Below, in pieces: positions 7,343 through 16,414 of a stretch of 51,575 bases of DNA (the first letter of the stretch is position 1; every line of letters begins with the position of its first letter). The DNA is from Oscillospiraceae bacterium (lineage in GTDB: Bacteria; Bacillota; Clostridia; Oscillospirales; Ruminococcaceae), in assembly GCA_900768245.1 (NCBI GenBank), contig CAAGCE010000130.1, forward strand, positions 1-51,575. The letters are read 5' to 3'. Position numbers and translations under genes: made by a program. The notes under the pieces were generated by a model. It saw only the letters and a program-made list of their open reading frames with translations, did not search any database and was not told where the DNA came from.

Positions 7343-8317
7343 TTATATTGAAACATATTCGGGGTCGGAATTTACTTCCTTAAAGTGCCTGTCGATATTT
7401 TCACGGACAATATCATCTCCGATAACAATAAACACAGATTGTCCCTTTTGGATAGGTGCTATTTCTGTTTTATCCCCTACGGCATTTATTTTGAGCCAGT
7501 TTTCATTGTCGTCCTTTGTAAAGCCTTTGATACGGTAGATATGTCCGCATTCGCTGTCATTCATTATATCCCTTACCGTTTTTTCAATGACCGCTTCTTT
7601 CATACGGATATTCATAAAGTAGTGGGTCATACTTCTTATATCGTCGCCGCTGAAAAGCTTCACATAGCTTTCGTTGTCATAGCCTGCCGACACAAGTGCG
7701 GAAAAATCGCTTTCGTCAAGCTTTTCCCAATCCTTGCAGAGCATATCATTCACGCTGAAACGACGTTTGCACTTTATATACTCCATTGCACGATTTATAT
7801 GTGCAATTACCCTTTCGGCTGTTTTTGAAACGTCCTTTACTGCTCCTGTCTTGCTTAAAACAAGCTTTCCGCAGCAGGAAATTTCCGAACCGAGAAGATA
7901 TTCCATCTGGTCAGAAAGCTTATCGTCAAGCTCTGCGTCCACGATAGAAAGCACATTGCCTATCTCAAACCAATTATCAAGAGGCGGTTCATAAAGAGTA
8001 TCAAAGAACTCGTCCATATCAAAAATCCCCGACGGTTCAATTATCACTCTGTCAAAATGCTGCATACCGAGAGCTATAAGCTGTGTCTTGAAACGACGTT
8101 TATGGCAGTCGGGATCTCCGCCGCCTGTTACCATTTCAATAAGGCAGTTATCGCATTTAAGCTCATTAAGCAGCAGTGCATCAACATTTACTGCACCAAA
8201 ATCATTTTCCAGTATTGCTACCCTTTTGCCGCAGCTTAAAAGATATTTTACATACTTTATTATAAATGTGGTTTTTCCCGAACCGAGAATACCTGTGATA
8301 AGATCTATTTTAGTCAT
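7343..8317 (-). CDS. CobW/COG0523-like GTPase lacking the CxCC motif
   Basis: A 324-residue G3E-family GTPase, relative of metallochaperones and metal-insertion GTPases. Walker A is GILGSGKTT, followed by ENDFGAVNVD; IIEPSGI and a guanine-recognition-like VLSKTGAV come later, then a C-terminal CobW_C-type region. Where COG0523 proteins normally carry GCxCC this one reads VTGGGDPDCHKRR, with only one Cys and a His, so metal binding may differ. The start is taken at MTKIDL (8317) because GGAGG sits about 7 bases upstream; a GTG six codons earlier is less likely. No metal-enzyme partner is adjacent. Confidence 0.85.
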   Translation of the reverse strand: MTKIDLITGILGSGKTTFIIKYVKYLLSCGKRVAILENDFGAVNVDALLLNELKCDNCLIEMVTGGGDPDCHKRRFKTQLIALGMQHFDRVIIEPSGIFDMDEFFDTLYEPPLDNWFEIGNVLSIVDAELDDKLSDQMEYLLGSEISCCGKLVLSKTGAVKDVSKTAERVIAHINRAMEYIKCKRRFSVNDMLCKDWEKLDESDFSALVSAGYDNESYVKLFSGDDIRSMTHYFMNIRMKEAVIEKTVRDIMNDSECGHIYRIKGFTKDDNENWLKINAVGDKTEIAPIQKGQSVFIVIGDDIVRENIDRHFKEVNSDPEYVSI

Positions 8318-8386
8318 AGCAAGCCTCCTTATCACAGTATATCACAAATTAACGGGTCTTTCAAGTAAGGGTCACTGCTTTTTAAC

Positions 8387-8452
8387 GACCGCGGCGGCTT
8401 GCCATCTAATAGGTTAAAGCAAATTTTATGCCGCCGCCCTAAATAAAAAAAT
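8387..8452 (+). repeat. GC-palindrome with A-rich tail, copy A3
   Basis: GACCGCGGCGG, CCGCCGCCC about 33 bp later, then AAATAAAAAAATC. It fills the gap between the start of the cobW-like gene and the end of the antiporter gene. Confidence 0.8.
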
Positions 8453-9423
8453 CAAACAGTTGCACTGAAGCCTACAAGATATACGAAATATGCTGCATAT
8501 GACGCAAGCATTACTGCGCCGCCCCAGCGTTTCAGCTTGTGATCCTTGTTTACTGTGCAGAGGAGAAGAAGGACTGCCGTTACGATCGCTACTACGGTAT
8601 CAACATAGAAATTCGGGCCGTAAGGGATATTTGTAATAAGTGCCGATGTGCCGATAACGAACAGGATGTTGAAAATATTGCTGCCGACGATATTGCCCAC
8701 AGCTATGTCGGCGTTGCCCTTTCTTGCCGCCATTACAGATGTCACAAGCTCAGGGAGCGATGTTCCGAATGCAACTATTGTGAGCCCGATAAGTCTTTCG
8801 CTCATTCCGAATTTTTCGGCGATCGCTGAGGCACTGCTTACTGTGAGATTGCTGCCAAGAACGACCATTACCAGTCCGATAAGTGTTAAAAGTATCAGCA
8901 GCCATACGCTTTTTTTCTTAGGCTGTTCCCCATTTTCATCCGGCACGTCCACAAGGTCGGTCTTTCCGCTCTTTGCCATTTTGATAAGGTAAACAAAGAA
9001 GCCGATGAAAACAAGCCAGAAGATAATGCCGTCAATTTTTGAAAAGCTGCCGCCGATATATCCAAGCACTCCAAGAAGCACTGTTACCGCAATTACAAAA
9101 GGTATTTCATATTTTACCGTATTTTTTTGTACGGCAACAGGGGTTATTACCGAAGTAAGACCAAGAATAAGCAGAACGTTCAAAATATTGCTTCCGACGA
9201 TATTTCCGACACCGATACCTGCCGAACCGTCAAGAGCGGCTGTAATGCTTACGGCTGCCTCAGGTGCGCTTGTACCGAATGCAACGATAGTCAGACCGAT
9301 TATTATCTGCGGTATGCCAAACTTGTCCGCAATTCCTGCCGCACCGTCAACAAACCAGTCTGCACCCTTTATCAGCAGCACAAAACCTACTACAAGAATC
9401 AAAAACTGCAATGCTATCTCCAT
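8452..9423 (-). CDS. Ca2+/cation antiporter, CaCA family (YrbG-like)
   Basis: A 323-residue inner membrane antiporter with the two internally repeated alpha motifs of the family: GIGVGNIVGSNILNVLLILG (about residues 71-90) and DIAVGNIVGSNIFNILFVIG in the second half, each preceded by a TIVAFGTS.PE block. Around ten transmembrane segments are apparent, split by a charged loop (SGKTDLVDVPDENGEQPKKK). Family members exchange Na+ or H+ for Ca2+. The yybP-ykoY riboswitch immediately upstream suggests Mn2+-dependent expression, so Mn2+ export is plausible. Confidence 0.92.
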   Translation of the reverse strand: MEIALQFLILVVGFVLLIKGADWFVDGAAGIADKFGIPQIIIGLTIVAFGTSAPEAAVSITAALDGSAGIGVGNIVGSNILNVLLILGLTSVITPVAVQKNTVKYEIPFVIAVTVLLGVLGYIGGSFSKIDGIIFWLVFIGFFVYLIKMAKSGKTDLVDVPDENGEQPKKKSVWLLILLTLIGLVMVVLGSNLTVSSASAIAEKFGMSERLIGLTIVAFGTSLPELVTSVMAARKGNADIAVGNIVGSNIFNILFVIGTSALITNIPYGPNFYVDTVVAIVTAVLLLLCTVNKDHKLKRWGGAVMLASYAAYFVYLVGFSATV

Positions 9424-9484
9424 ACATATTCCTCCGTTTTTTATATCTCTGAATAAATTATTGGCTGACAGGATGCAGAATAAA

Positions 9485-9523
9485 CAAAAAGACCTTCAGC
9501 ACCGTTACAGTGCTAAAAGTCTT
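9485..9523 (-). terminator. Riboswitch-controlled terminator
   Basis: AAGACT and GGTCTT flank an inner TAGCAC..GTGCTGA stem, followed by TTTTTG on the minus strand. It forms the 3' part of the yybP-ykoY riboswitch. Confidence 0.8.
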
Positions 9524-9612
9524 GTTCTTTCAAATATGAAAGTGCGCAACCACGGGCAGATATTATCCCGGGGTATGTTGATTGCGCCTTGCAACTACTC
9601 CCTTTTACCAAG
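9486..9612 (-). ncRNA. yybP-ykoY (Mn2+) riboswitch
   Basis: On the minus strand the sequence runs AAAAGGGAGTAG, CAACATAC, CCCGGG and AACAAGACTTTTAGC, then closes with GCTGAAGGTCTTTTTG. The GGGAGTAG and CAACATA motifs are those of the yybP-ykoY class. The closing stem with its T-run is a terminator, so it should act by transcription termination relieved by Mn2+. The regulated gene, a CaCA antiporter starting about 65 bp downstream, is a usual target of this class. Confidence 0.85.
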
Positions 9613-9689
9613 CATATTATATGTTATTTGCCGACAAAAGTCAATAGAATAAGCTGACTTTTTTCTTATTTCGTCATTTTTATACAATA

Positions 9690-11834
9690 TTACAATGACG
9701 GGTCGTAAAAATCATCATTGCCCTTTATATTGCTTATGACCTTTGCTATGCCCTTAGGCTTCATATCGGAATCTATTGCGCTTGTGTTGGGAGCAACGAT
9801 GCCGTTTACGGAAGTCTGACCTTCACCCTTTGATTTTGCGTAAGCAAATGCGGATTTACCGTGCTTTTTGATGTTATACATAGCTTCATCGGCTGCTGCG
9901 ATAACTTCATCGGTAGACTTTCCGCTTTCACGGAGGAACGCAATACCGATAGAGCATTTAATGCTCAGCTTCATACCTGTTGAATCGGAGATAAAGCCTT
10001 TTCCGAGAACGTCGATTATTTCCTGAGCTATCTTGCCCGAGTCGCCGTAAAGCGTAAGATTTGTAAAGCATACAACAAATTCATCGCCGCCAAAACGTCC
10101 CGCAAAGCCTCTTTCAAAGCTTATTTCTTTAAGTGTGTCGGCTACAAATTTAAGGACTTCATCACCGCAGGCATGACCATACTGGTCGTTAAAGAACTTG
10201 AAATCGTCAAGGTCAATGAACATAACTGCGTCCAATGATTTTTTAACTGCTGATATTTCAAGCTCGCCTGAAAGTGATTTAAGGAATGTTTCACGGTTAT
10301 AAAGCTGAGTAAGGTTATCATAGCTCGCGCGCTGGAGAAGATGCATTTCGCTCTTCTTTTCACGGTCAATATCAACGATAACGCCGACTATCTTGGTCGG
10401 AACTTCATCACGGTCATAGAACTTTGTGGCTTTTATCATTATCCAGATGAAATCACCGTAGATGCTCTTTACACGGTATTCGCCCTGAATAAAGTTTGCG
10501 GGTCCGAGAATACGGTCAAAATCCGCAAGGTAGCGTTCCTTATCGTCCTTATGTATACGGAGCTTATAGATAAAGCTTTCCTGAAGAGTATCATCTTTGG
10601 GACGGAAGCTGAATTTCTTGTTGAAGTTTTTGGAAACATAAACAGTACCCTTTTTGTAGTTAATTTCAAAAATGATATTGTTTGTCATTTCAACGATAGT
10701 ACGGTAACGCTGTTCACTTTCAAATACGTTATCAAACATAGAGTTGAAAGCATAGCCTATCTGACCGAATTCGTCCTTTGAACTGCCGTCAAATCTTGCG
10801 CCCATATTACCCTTTTGTTTTTCAGAGAACACCTTGAGTATGTCATGGACAGGCTTGGAAAAGATCGTGATGTAAATGCATACCGCAGCTGCAAGCAATA
10901 CACAGATAAGCACAGACATCCAGCGCATACTGTTGCTGTAACTGTTTGCGGAGACTTCAAGGCTCTTCATATCGGTGACCGAAATGAGATACCAGCCTGA
11001 ATTTGAAACAGGTGCAACATAATAAGCCTTATAATTTGAACTGCTGTCAGTATAGATCATATTGTTCACAAGGCGCAGATCATCGCTTTCGCTTGCAATA
11101 AGAGCATCAGCTTTTTCGGCGAGCTGAGCATAATTAACAGTATCGGGCAGAGCCTTAACATTCTTGAACGGATACTCAATAACGTTTCCGCTGCTATCCA
11201 TAACAGCTGCGGAGGAATATTTATTGAGCTTCAGATTATTGATATATTTCTGCAGAATGATGCTGTCATATTCAACATACAAAGCACCGATCTTCTCATT
11301 TTTATCGGAATAGATGGCCTTTGCAACAAAGAATACAGGAGATTTTCCGTTTGTCACATCAATAAGCTTAAAGCCGGAAACTCCGTTATTGGCAAACGCA
11401 ATATCAAACACATCTTCATAGTCTGCCATTTTGCTGCCGCAGTCGGACATATCCTCTGATGCAACAATATAGCCGTTTTTATTGATAATGACAGCCCTGT
11501 TTATTATGCTGTTGTAATTATGAAAAGCCTTCAGCCCCAGAGCGGTCTCAACATAATCCTCATTGTCAGAATCAAACATAAAGCCGCTTTCACAGGTTTC
11601 GCTGACATATCGGCGGACAGCAGCATCTGATGACAGAGCTTTTGTGTGCGACAATATACGTTCGCAGAACAGATTTATATCCTCTGCCTGATTTTTAATG
11701 CTTCTTTCAATGTCATCGAGCTGAATTGACACAAAACTTTTGTTAAATGAATTTGAAGCGACTATATTGATTATAATTATCGGGACAAAAAGTATCGCCA
11801 GTATAAATGAAATCAATTTAAATTCAATTTTCAT
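9690..11834 (-). CDS. Membrane-bound diguanylate cyclase with dCache, HAMP, PAS and GGDEF domains
   Basis: A 714-residue c-di-GMP synthase. A first membrane helix (about 7-29) and a second (about 303-324) bound an extracellular dCache-like sensor. A HAMP linker (about 325-375) and a PAS/PAC domain (about 380-500, ending FIWIMIKATKFYDRDEVPTKIVGVIVDID) follow. The catalytic domain has RASYDNLTQLYNRETF and GRFGGDEFVVCF, so it should be active. The RxxD inhibitory site just before GGDEF is absent (FERG in its place). A short extra tail of about 40 residues follows the GGDEF domain. No EAL or HD-GYP partner is nearby. The gene appears monocistronic. Confidence 0.93.
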   Translation of the reverse strand: MKIEFKLISFILAILFVPIIIINIVASNSFNKSFVSIQLDDIERSIKNQAEDINLFCERILSHTKALSSDAAVRRYVSETCESGFMFDSDNEDYVETALGLKAFHNYNSIINRAVIINKNGYIVASEDMSDCGSKMADYEDVFDIAFANNGVSGFKLIDVTNGKSPVFFVAKAIYSDKNEKIGALYVEYDSIILQKYINNLKLNKYSSAAVMDSSGNVIEYPFKNVKALPDTVNYAQLAEKADALIASESDDLRLVNNMIYTDSSSNYKAYYVAPVSNSGWYLISVTDMKSLEVSANSYSNSMRWMSVLICVLLAAAVCIYITIFSKPVHDILKVFSEKQKGNMGARFDGSSKDEFGQIGYAFNSMFDNVFESEQRYRTIVEMTNNIIFEINYKKGTVYVSKNFNKKFSFRPKDDTLQESFIYKLRIHKDDKERYLADFDRILGPANFIQGEYRVKSIYGDFIWIMIKATKFYDRDEVPTKIVGVIVDIDREKKSEMHLLQRASYDNLTQLYNRETFLKSLSGELEISAVKKSLDAVMFIDLDDFKFFNDQYGHACGDEVLKFVADTLKEISFERGFAGRFGGDEFVVCFTNLTLYGDSGKIAQEIIDVLGKGFISDSTGMKLSIKCSIGIAFLRESGKSTDEVIAAADEAMYNIKKHGKSAFAYAKSKGEGQTSVNGIVAPNTSAIDSDMKPKGIAKVISNIKGNDDFYDPSL

Positions 11835-11992
11835 TTAAACACTCCTTCTCCCGCTCATAATACTCATTCTGCAAGGCACACATACTCCGTAATACACGAT
11901 ATATAGTATTTTAATATTTTTATTTGACTTTGTAAACAGATTTACTCTCTTTTCAGTATTTTTCACAATAAAATTTTTCGCTTTTGTATAAA

Positions 11993-14029
11993 TTAATGTT
12001 TATCAATTTTATCTGTCTTATTATCCGAAACTAAAATAAACAACATTATAACAAATACTGCCACAACGAGTACTCCGATAATAACCTTCGCAGCTTTTGG
12101 AACGGTCTTCTTTTCGGCTTCTTCGTCCTCTTCTTCCGCAGTATCACCGTCTGAAACAGCTGTTGCCGCCGATTCGGTTATGACTTCCGTGATCGTTTCA
12201 CCGTCGGCATCAGTTCCCACAACAGAAACAGATGTGGTAGTTTCAGCCATATCTGTAGTATCTGGCTGTGATGATTCATCGGGGTTCGGACGGGTTTCAC
12301 CGGACACTTCAACGTGTTCGGGAACATCGGAAGTTGTAACAGTTGTTGTATCAGATCCCTCAGTCTGGTCGTCCTCTGCTATAACGCTGTCACCGTCAAA
12401 AACAAAGAGATAAACGGTCAGAGGATCCATTGTATAGCTGAATGAATTATCCTCGATATTTTCAATAGTATCGCTGAGTACTATTTCGGAAGATTCGCTG
12501 TTGAAGCTGTAAACGTCCGCACGGTGATATACAGCATCGGAATTGACAGTAACATCAGCGTCCTTTTCCGTTCCTTCATTTTTATTTATGAATATAGCTT
12601 TAAGGCTGCTGTTGTCGCCGTCCGTAACGGAGGCATAGACCGAGCTCATTGTGTCGCCCTGATTATCGGCATAGACCGCAACATTGCCGTATGAAGAGCC
12701 TTCTCCATCATAATTCGTATAGATATTTATACCGGATTTCTGATAGTTATACTCAGCCAAATCGGGTTTCAGGCAAGCCATATAGACCTCCTGCTCACTG
12801 AAAACACCGAGAACGTCAGCTTCGGCAATACCGCCGCTGATATGATTGCCTCCGCCGAAATTATATTCCGAGAATGAAAGCTTCGTATCGGGGTAATACA
12901 TTCTTATTGACGCCTGCACCATAGGTATTATAGGCGTATGCTGTTTGTAAAGTATAGCCGAATTGCTGTTGTCTGTATAATTGCTGTCCCAGAGAGCACG
13001 GACTGCCTGGATACGTCCCTCATTGGCAAATACAGAATCCGAACCAATGATAGGTTCAAGGACCGCACTCTTAGCTTCAGAAATAAAATGCAGATCAAGC
13101 ACATCAAGAAGCCGCATTCCCGATAATTCCGAAGCTTCTCTCATTTTATCAAGGTAATAGTCGATAAACCATGAATATTCCGAGCTGTACTGCTCCCAAT
13201 CCAAAGGATTTTCAAGGTTTACATAAGCCTCCAGACCGCCTATTGACGGACCGTAGACCAAGGCTGTCGAATCAATTTTCTTTACTGTCGAAGCAAGTCT
13301 TTCGGAATCTGATACAAGCTTTTCGGCTGTTATGGGTTCAAGGTTCAGCACAGCATAGTTATCGTCCCATTTTTCAGGCTCGCTGTCAAGAAAATATCCA
13401 TTTATGCCGCCCTCAGCCGCATAGCCGTATGTATTCACAAGGAAGCTGACATATTCGTCCATATAAACGGTATCATCGTGAATGTCAGGCTGAATGAACA
13501 GATCGGAATTTTTATTGAATAGCACAGACGCAAAACGCTGTGGGCTGTCATCTAAGCTTACTGCACCATAGCTGTCATTTGCCACACGTCCCATCATCTG
13601 CAATGTGACATACTTTGAGTGTATCCCGTACTTGGCAGCGTCCTTTACAAGCTTATCCGTATAGAGCGCAGGTGTGCTGAGCTCGCTTCTTGAATAGCCC
13701 GATACAAGGCTTATGCTGTTTTCGTAAGCACCGTCGGCAGCAAGATTTGCATAGTTTGTTTCCCAGTTGTATGAGGAAAGCTCCGCACCGCTCTGCTTGG
13801 TGCTGTTGACGGTAACATCCGACATATTGTAAATGTCATTCAGACCGTAAATATACTTGCTGATATTCTTTCGATCCTTGTTTACATCAATATATATATC
13901 AATATCCTCTGTATCGGTAATACTTGAACCGAAAACAGCCTCCGATTCGATATAGGCTGACTGAGCCGTCATAAGTACAGCTGCCGCAATACAGCAGGCT
14001 GACATTATATTTTTTTTATTTAAAATCAT
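11993..14029 (-). CDS. GH44 endoglucanase/xyloglucanase with C-terminal membrane anchor
   Basis: A 678-residue secreted enzyme cutting beta-1,4-glucan or xyloglucan. An N-terminal signal segment (about 8-25) precedes the GH44 domain: YNWETNYAN (87-95), acid/base E217 in FLDSEPEKW, DVLDLHF (309-315) and nucleophile E388 in LSFSEYNFGGG with ISGGIAEADVLGVFS. The beta-rich C-terminal part of the catalytic unit follows. Then come a Thr/Ser/Val/Asp-rich linker, an acidic DTAEEEDEEAEKK patch and one membrane helix (about 642-663) with a short tail. There is no dockerin, CBM or LPXTG motif. It should be displayed on the membrane rather than placed in a cellulosome. Confidence 0.92.
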   Translation of the reverse strand: MILNKKNIMSACCIAAAVLMTAQSAYIESEAVFGSSITDTEDIDIYIDVNKDRKNISKYIYGLNDIYNMSDVTVNSTKQSGAELSSYNWETNYANLAADGAYENSISLVSGYSRSELSTPALYTDKLVKDAAKYGIHSKYVTLQMMGRVANDSYGAVSLDDSPQRFASVLFNKNSDLFIQPDIHDDTVYMDEYVSFLVNTYGYAAEGGINGYFLDSEPEKWDDNYAVLNLEPITAEKLVSDSERLASTVKKIDSTALVYGPSIGGLEAYVNLENPLDWEQYSSEYSWFIDYYLDKMREASELSGMRLLDVLDLHFISEAKSAVLEPIIGSDSVFANEGRIQAVRALWDSNYTDNSNSAILYKQHTPIIPMVQASIRMYYPDTKLSFSEYNFGGGNHISGGIAEADVLGVFSEQEVYMACLKPDLAEYNYQKSGINIYTNYDGEGSSYGNVAVYADNQGDTMSSVYASVTDGDNSSLKAIFINKNEGTEKDADVTVNSDAVYHRADVYSFNSESSEIVLSDTIENIEDNSFSYTMDPLTVYLFVFDGDSVIAEDDQTEGSDTTTVTTSDVPEHVEVSGETRPNPDESSQPDTTDMAETTTSVSVVGTDADGETITEVITESAATAVSDGDTAEEEDEEAEKKTVPKAAKVIIGVLVVAVFVIMLFILVSDNKTDKIDKH

Positions 14030-14137
14030 ATTATCACCTTATTAAAAGTCAGGCGTAAACAGCTTCTTTCATTAATAATATCACAGGCTGACAAAAAATT
14101 CAACCGTATATAATATCCACAGTTTACAAATGATGTA

Positions 14138-15271
14138 TTAAAGCTGGGTCAGGATCGCAAAAATATACATAACTGCAAGTACAGCAAAATTTATAAGAGT
14201 AAATACACCAAGGAATTTAAGAGGTTTTGCATTTTCCGTTTCACCGTAAATTCTTATGGAAATAAGGCTTGCAAGAGAGGCGACGGGAGTACCCAGACCG
14301 CCTATGTCCGTGCCGAGCATAACAGCCTTCCAGTTATCTGTAAAGCCTGTAAGCATAAGTGCCGCAGGAACATTGCTTATCACCTGGCTTGAAAGCACAG
14401 ATGCAAAGAACTCTTTTCCGTTCACAAGAGAGGTTATAAGGTCGTTCACGCTTCCGATACGCTGAATATTTCCCACAAAAACAAAAAAGAAAACAAAGGA
14501 AACAAGCAGACCGTAGTCTATCTGCAAAAAACGCTTCGGTTCAATTATTATTACTACCACACACGCCGAGGCAAACACTACAAGCACATCAAGAACACCG
14601 AAAACCGTAAGCATCACAAGTACGAAAAGCATTCCGTAAAGCACAAGATACGGCTTATTGGTAAGCTTTGTATCCCTTTCATCATCGGGTACAAGAGGCT
14701 CGTCCTTTATAAAAAGGCAAAGAAGAATGACAGCTCCGAAGCCTAAAAACGCTGTCGGTGCAGCCGCCTTGAAAAATTCAAAGGGAGTAATATCATATGT
14801 AGTGTATATCAGAAGATTCTGCGGATTTCCGAAGGGCGTTGCCATACTTCCCAGATTTGCCGCCACAGTCTGAGCAACTATTGCATATATCATATGCACA
14901 GGATAATCCGCAAAAAATCCCACGGTAATAGGAACCAAAGCAATAAGTGCAGCGTCATTTGTCACAAACATTGACACAAAAAATGTCAGCAGTGCCATTA
15001 CCGTAAGAGCCTTTCTTGTACCCTCAACGTGAGTTTTCCTCACTATCCAGCCCGAAAGCTTTGAAAGGAGATTGTTTCCTCTAAGACCTGCGATGATTAG
15101 CATAAGACTGAAAAGTATGCCGAGGACATTGGTATCAATAAATTTGGAATAGTCGGTGACAGGCACAAGCGCACATGAAACAAGAGCCGCTGTGCCTGCA
15201 ATTATAACTATAAATTCCTTTTTAACAAACTCCTTGAATCCCGACATAAAACCCTCCGAAAAATCAGACAA
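14138..15271 (-). CDS. IT-superfamily anion permease (ArsB/SLC13/CitMHS-like)
   Basis: A 377-residue membrane protein with about ten helices and ion-transporter superfamily signatures: MFVTNDAALIALVPIT, and NLGSMATPFGNPQNLLIYT in the first half, with a degenerate second repeat SNVPAALMLTGF..LGTDIGGLGTPVASLASLIS. Members move arsenite, citrate, dicarboxylates or exchange Na+/H+; the substrate cannot be told here. Its start overlaps the end of the upstream exporter gene by 8 bp, so the two are translationally coupled. No ArsR regulator is visible. Confidence 0.82.
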   Translation of the reverse strand: MSDFSEGFMSGFKEFVKKEFIVIIAGTAALVSCALVPVTDYSKFIDTNVLGILFSLMLIIAGLRGNNLLSKLSGWIVRKTHVEGTRKALTVMALLTFFVSMFVTNDAALIALVPITVGFFADYPVHMIYAIVAQTVAANLGSMATPFGNPQNLLIYTTYDITPFEFFKAAAPTAFLGFGAVILLCLFIKDEPLVPDDERDTKLTNKPYLVLYGMLFVLVMLTVFGVLDVLVVFASACVVVIIIEPKRFLQIDYGLLVSFVFFFVFVGNIQRIGSVNDLITSLVNGKEFFASVLSSQVISNVPAALMLTGFTDNWKAVMLGTDIGGLGTPVASLASLISIRIYGETENAKPLKFLGVFTLINFAVLAVMYIFAILTQL

Positions 15272-16172
15272 CGGCGTTGCAGATAAGTCCCGAAACTACT
15301 CCAATAAAATAAACAAGTCCCAGTATAACAAAATTTTCCTTCATATTTTTATTTGAACGGAACAGCACGGCAAATCCTACGCCTGCGCCCGTTGATAAGC
15401 CCGCCAGAGCAGAGCCGAAGCTGATTATGCCGTCAGCATAAAGCTCGGTAATAAGCACAGATGCCGCACAGTTCGGAATAAGTCCCACAAGTCCCGCAAC
15501 AAACGGCTGGAATATTCCCATTTTGCCGAGAAAATCCGCCATAGCGTCCTCGCCGACTGATCCCATAACAAGTCCGAGTATAACGTTGATTATAAGAATA
15601 AACAAGGTTATGTTCAGCGAATGCTTTAATGCCGAATACCATATGCTGTGTTCGCCGCAGCCGCATTCGGAGCAAAGCTCCTCATAGTCGGGATCTTCGT
15701 CCTTTTCAAAATGTATAAAGCGCAGCACAATATCGATAAGGATACCTGCCGCAGCTGCAATAACGACCTTTAAGCCGATGAGCTGCCATATCATACCTAT
15801 CTTATCGGGGTGAGCGAGAAGCACAGGTACAGCCTCGTCCGAAGTTGACAGAAATACTGCCGCAAGAGTACCCATAGTGATAAGACGTCCGCTGTAAAGG
15901 TTTGCCGCAGCAACGGAAAAGCCGCATTGCGGTATACAGCCGAGAACAGCACCGATAACTGAACCGCTCATACGTCCGCCGCCTGTTTTTTTCAGAAGTC
16001 CTTCAAGCTTGCTGCCTGCCTTATGCTCAATAAATTCCATAAGGAGAAAAGCAAGGAAAAGAAACGGTATCATTTTTGCCGTATCAACAGCTGCATCAAG
16101 AAGAATATCAAGTACGTCAAATTCGCCGTGTGCGTGGGTATGAAGCTTTGCCAAAGAAAAGAAAAAATCCAT
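15264..16172 (-). CDS. Putative 10TM heavy-metal/arsenic exporter (PF11449-like)
   Basis: A 302-residue membrane protein with two homologous halves, each with a GCIPQCGFS- or GLIPNCAASV-type motif (about residues 98 and 232) and following LxTS or TELY segments. This is the pattern of the family named putative 10TM heavy-metal exporter. An N-terminal HTHAHGEF patch and a cytoplasmic loop CSECGCGEHS supply candidate metal ligands. First gene of a two-gene operon with the IT-family permease. Substrate is inferred from the family name only. Confidence 0.72.
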   Translation of the reverse strand: MDFFFSLAKLHTHAHGEFDVLDILLDAAVDTAKMIPFLFLAFLLMEFIEHKAGSKLEGLLKKTGGGRMSGSVIGAVLGCIPQCGFSVAAANLYSGRLITMGTLAAVFLSTSDEAVPVLLAHPDKIGMIWQLIGLKVVIAAAAGILIDIVLRFIHFEKDEDPDYEELCSECGCGEHSIWYSALKHSLNITLFILIINVILGLVMGSVGEDAMADFLGKMGIFQPFVAGLVGLIPNCAASVLITELYADGIISFGSALAGLSTGAGVGFAVLFRSNKNMKENFVILGLVYFIGVVSGLICNAVV

Positions 16173-16318
16173 TGTATTTATCTCCGTTAAAAATAGCTGA
16201 CTTTTCGATAATTCAATAATACTATATTATACCACAGCTTTTTGAATTTTACAAGCATTTTAAAAAAGACGCTGCTTTTTCGGCATATATCACTATTATA
16301 TATTTTTAGAAACAAAAA

Positions 16319-16414
16319 CTTGACAAAATTCAGTGCATTTAAGTCTTGCAGAATCAAACGTTTTGTGGCATAATAATAATGTATAATATATTTTTCTTGA
16401 AATGAGGTTAAAAT
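16319..16414 (+). promoter_or_regulatory. Probable promoter and leader region of guaA
   Basis: TTGACA is seen at 16319-16324 and several TATAAT-like sequences at 16371-16387, but no pair has ideal spacing. GAGG sits about 8 bases before the guaA ATG. No purine riboswitch or other recognisable leader is present. Confidence 0.35.

Noticed and set aside
16173..16414. Purine riboswitch ahead of guaA
   Set aside because: I looked for the conserved purine-aptamer core and loop motifs and found none; only AT-rich promoter-like sequence is present.
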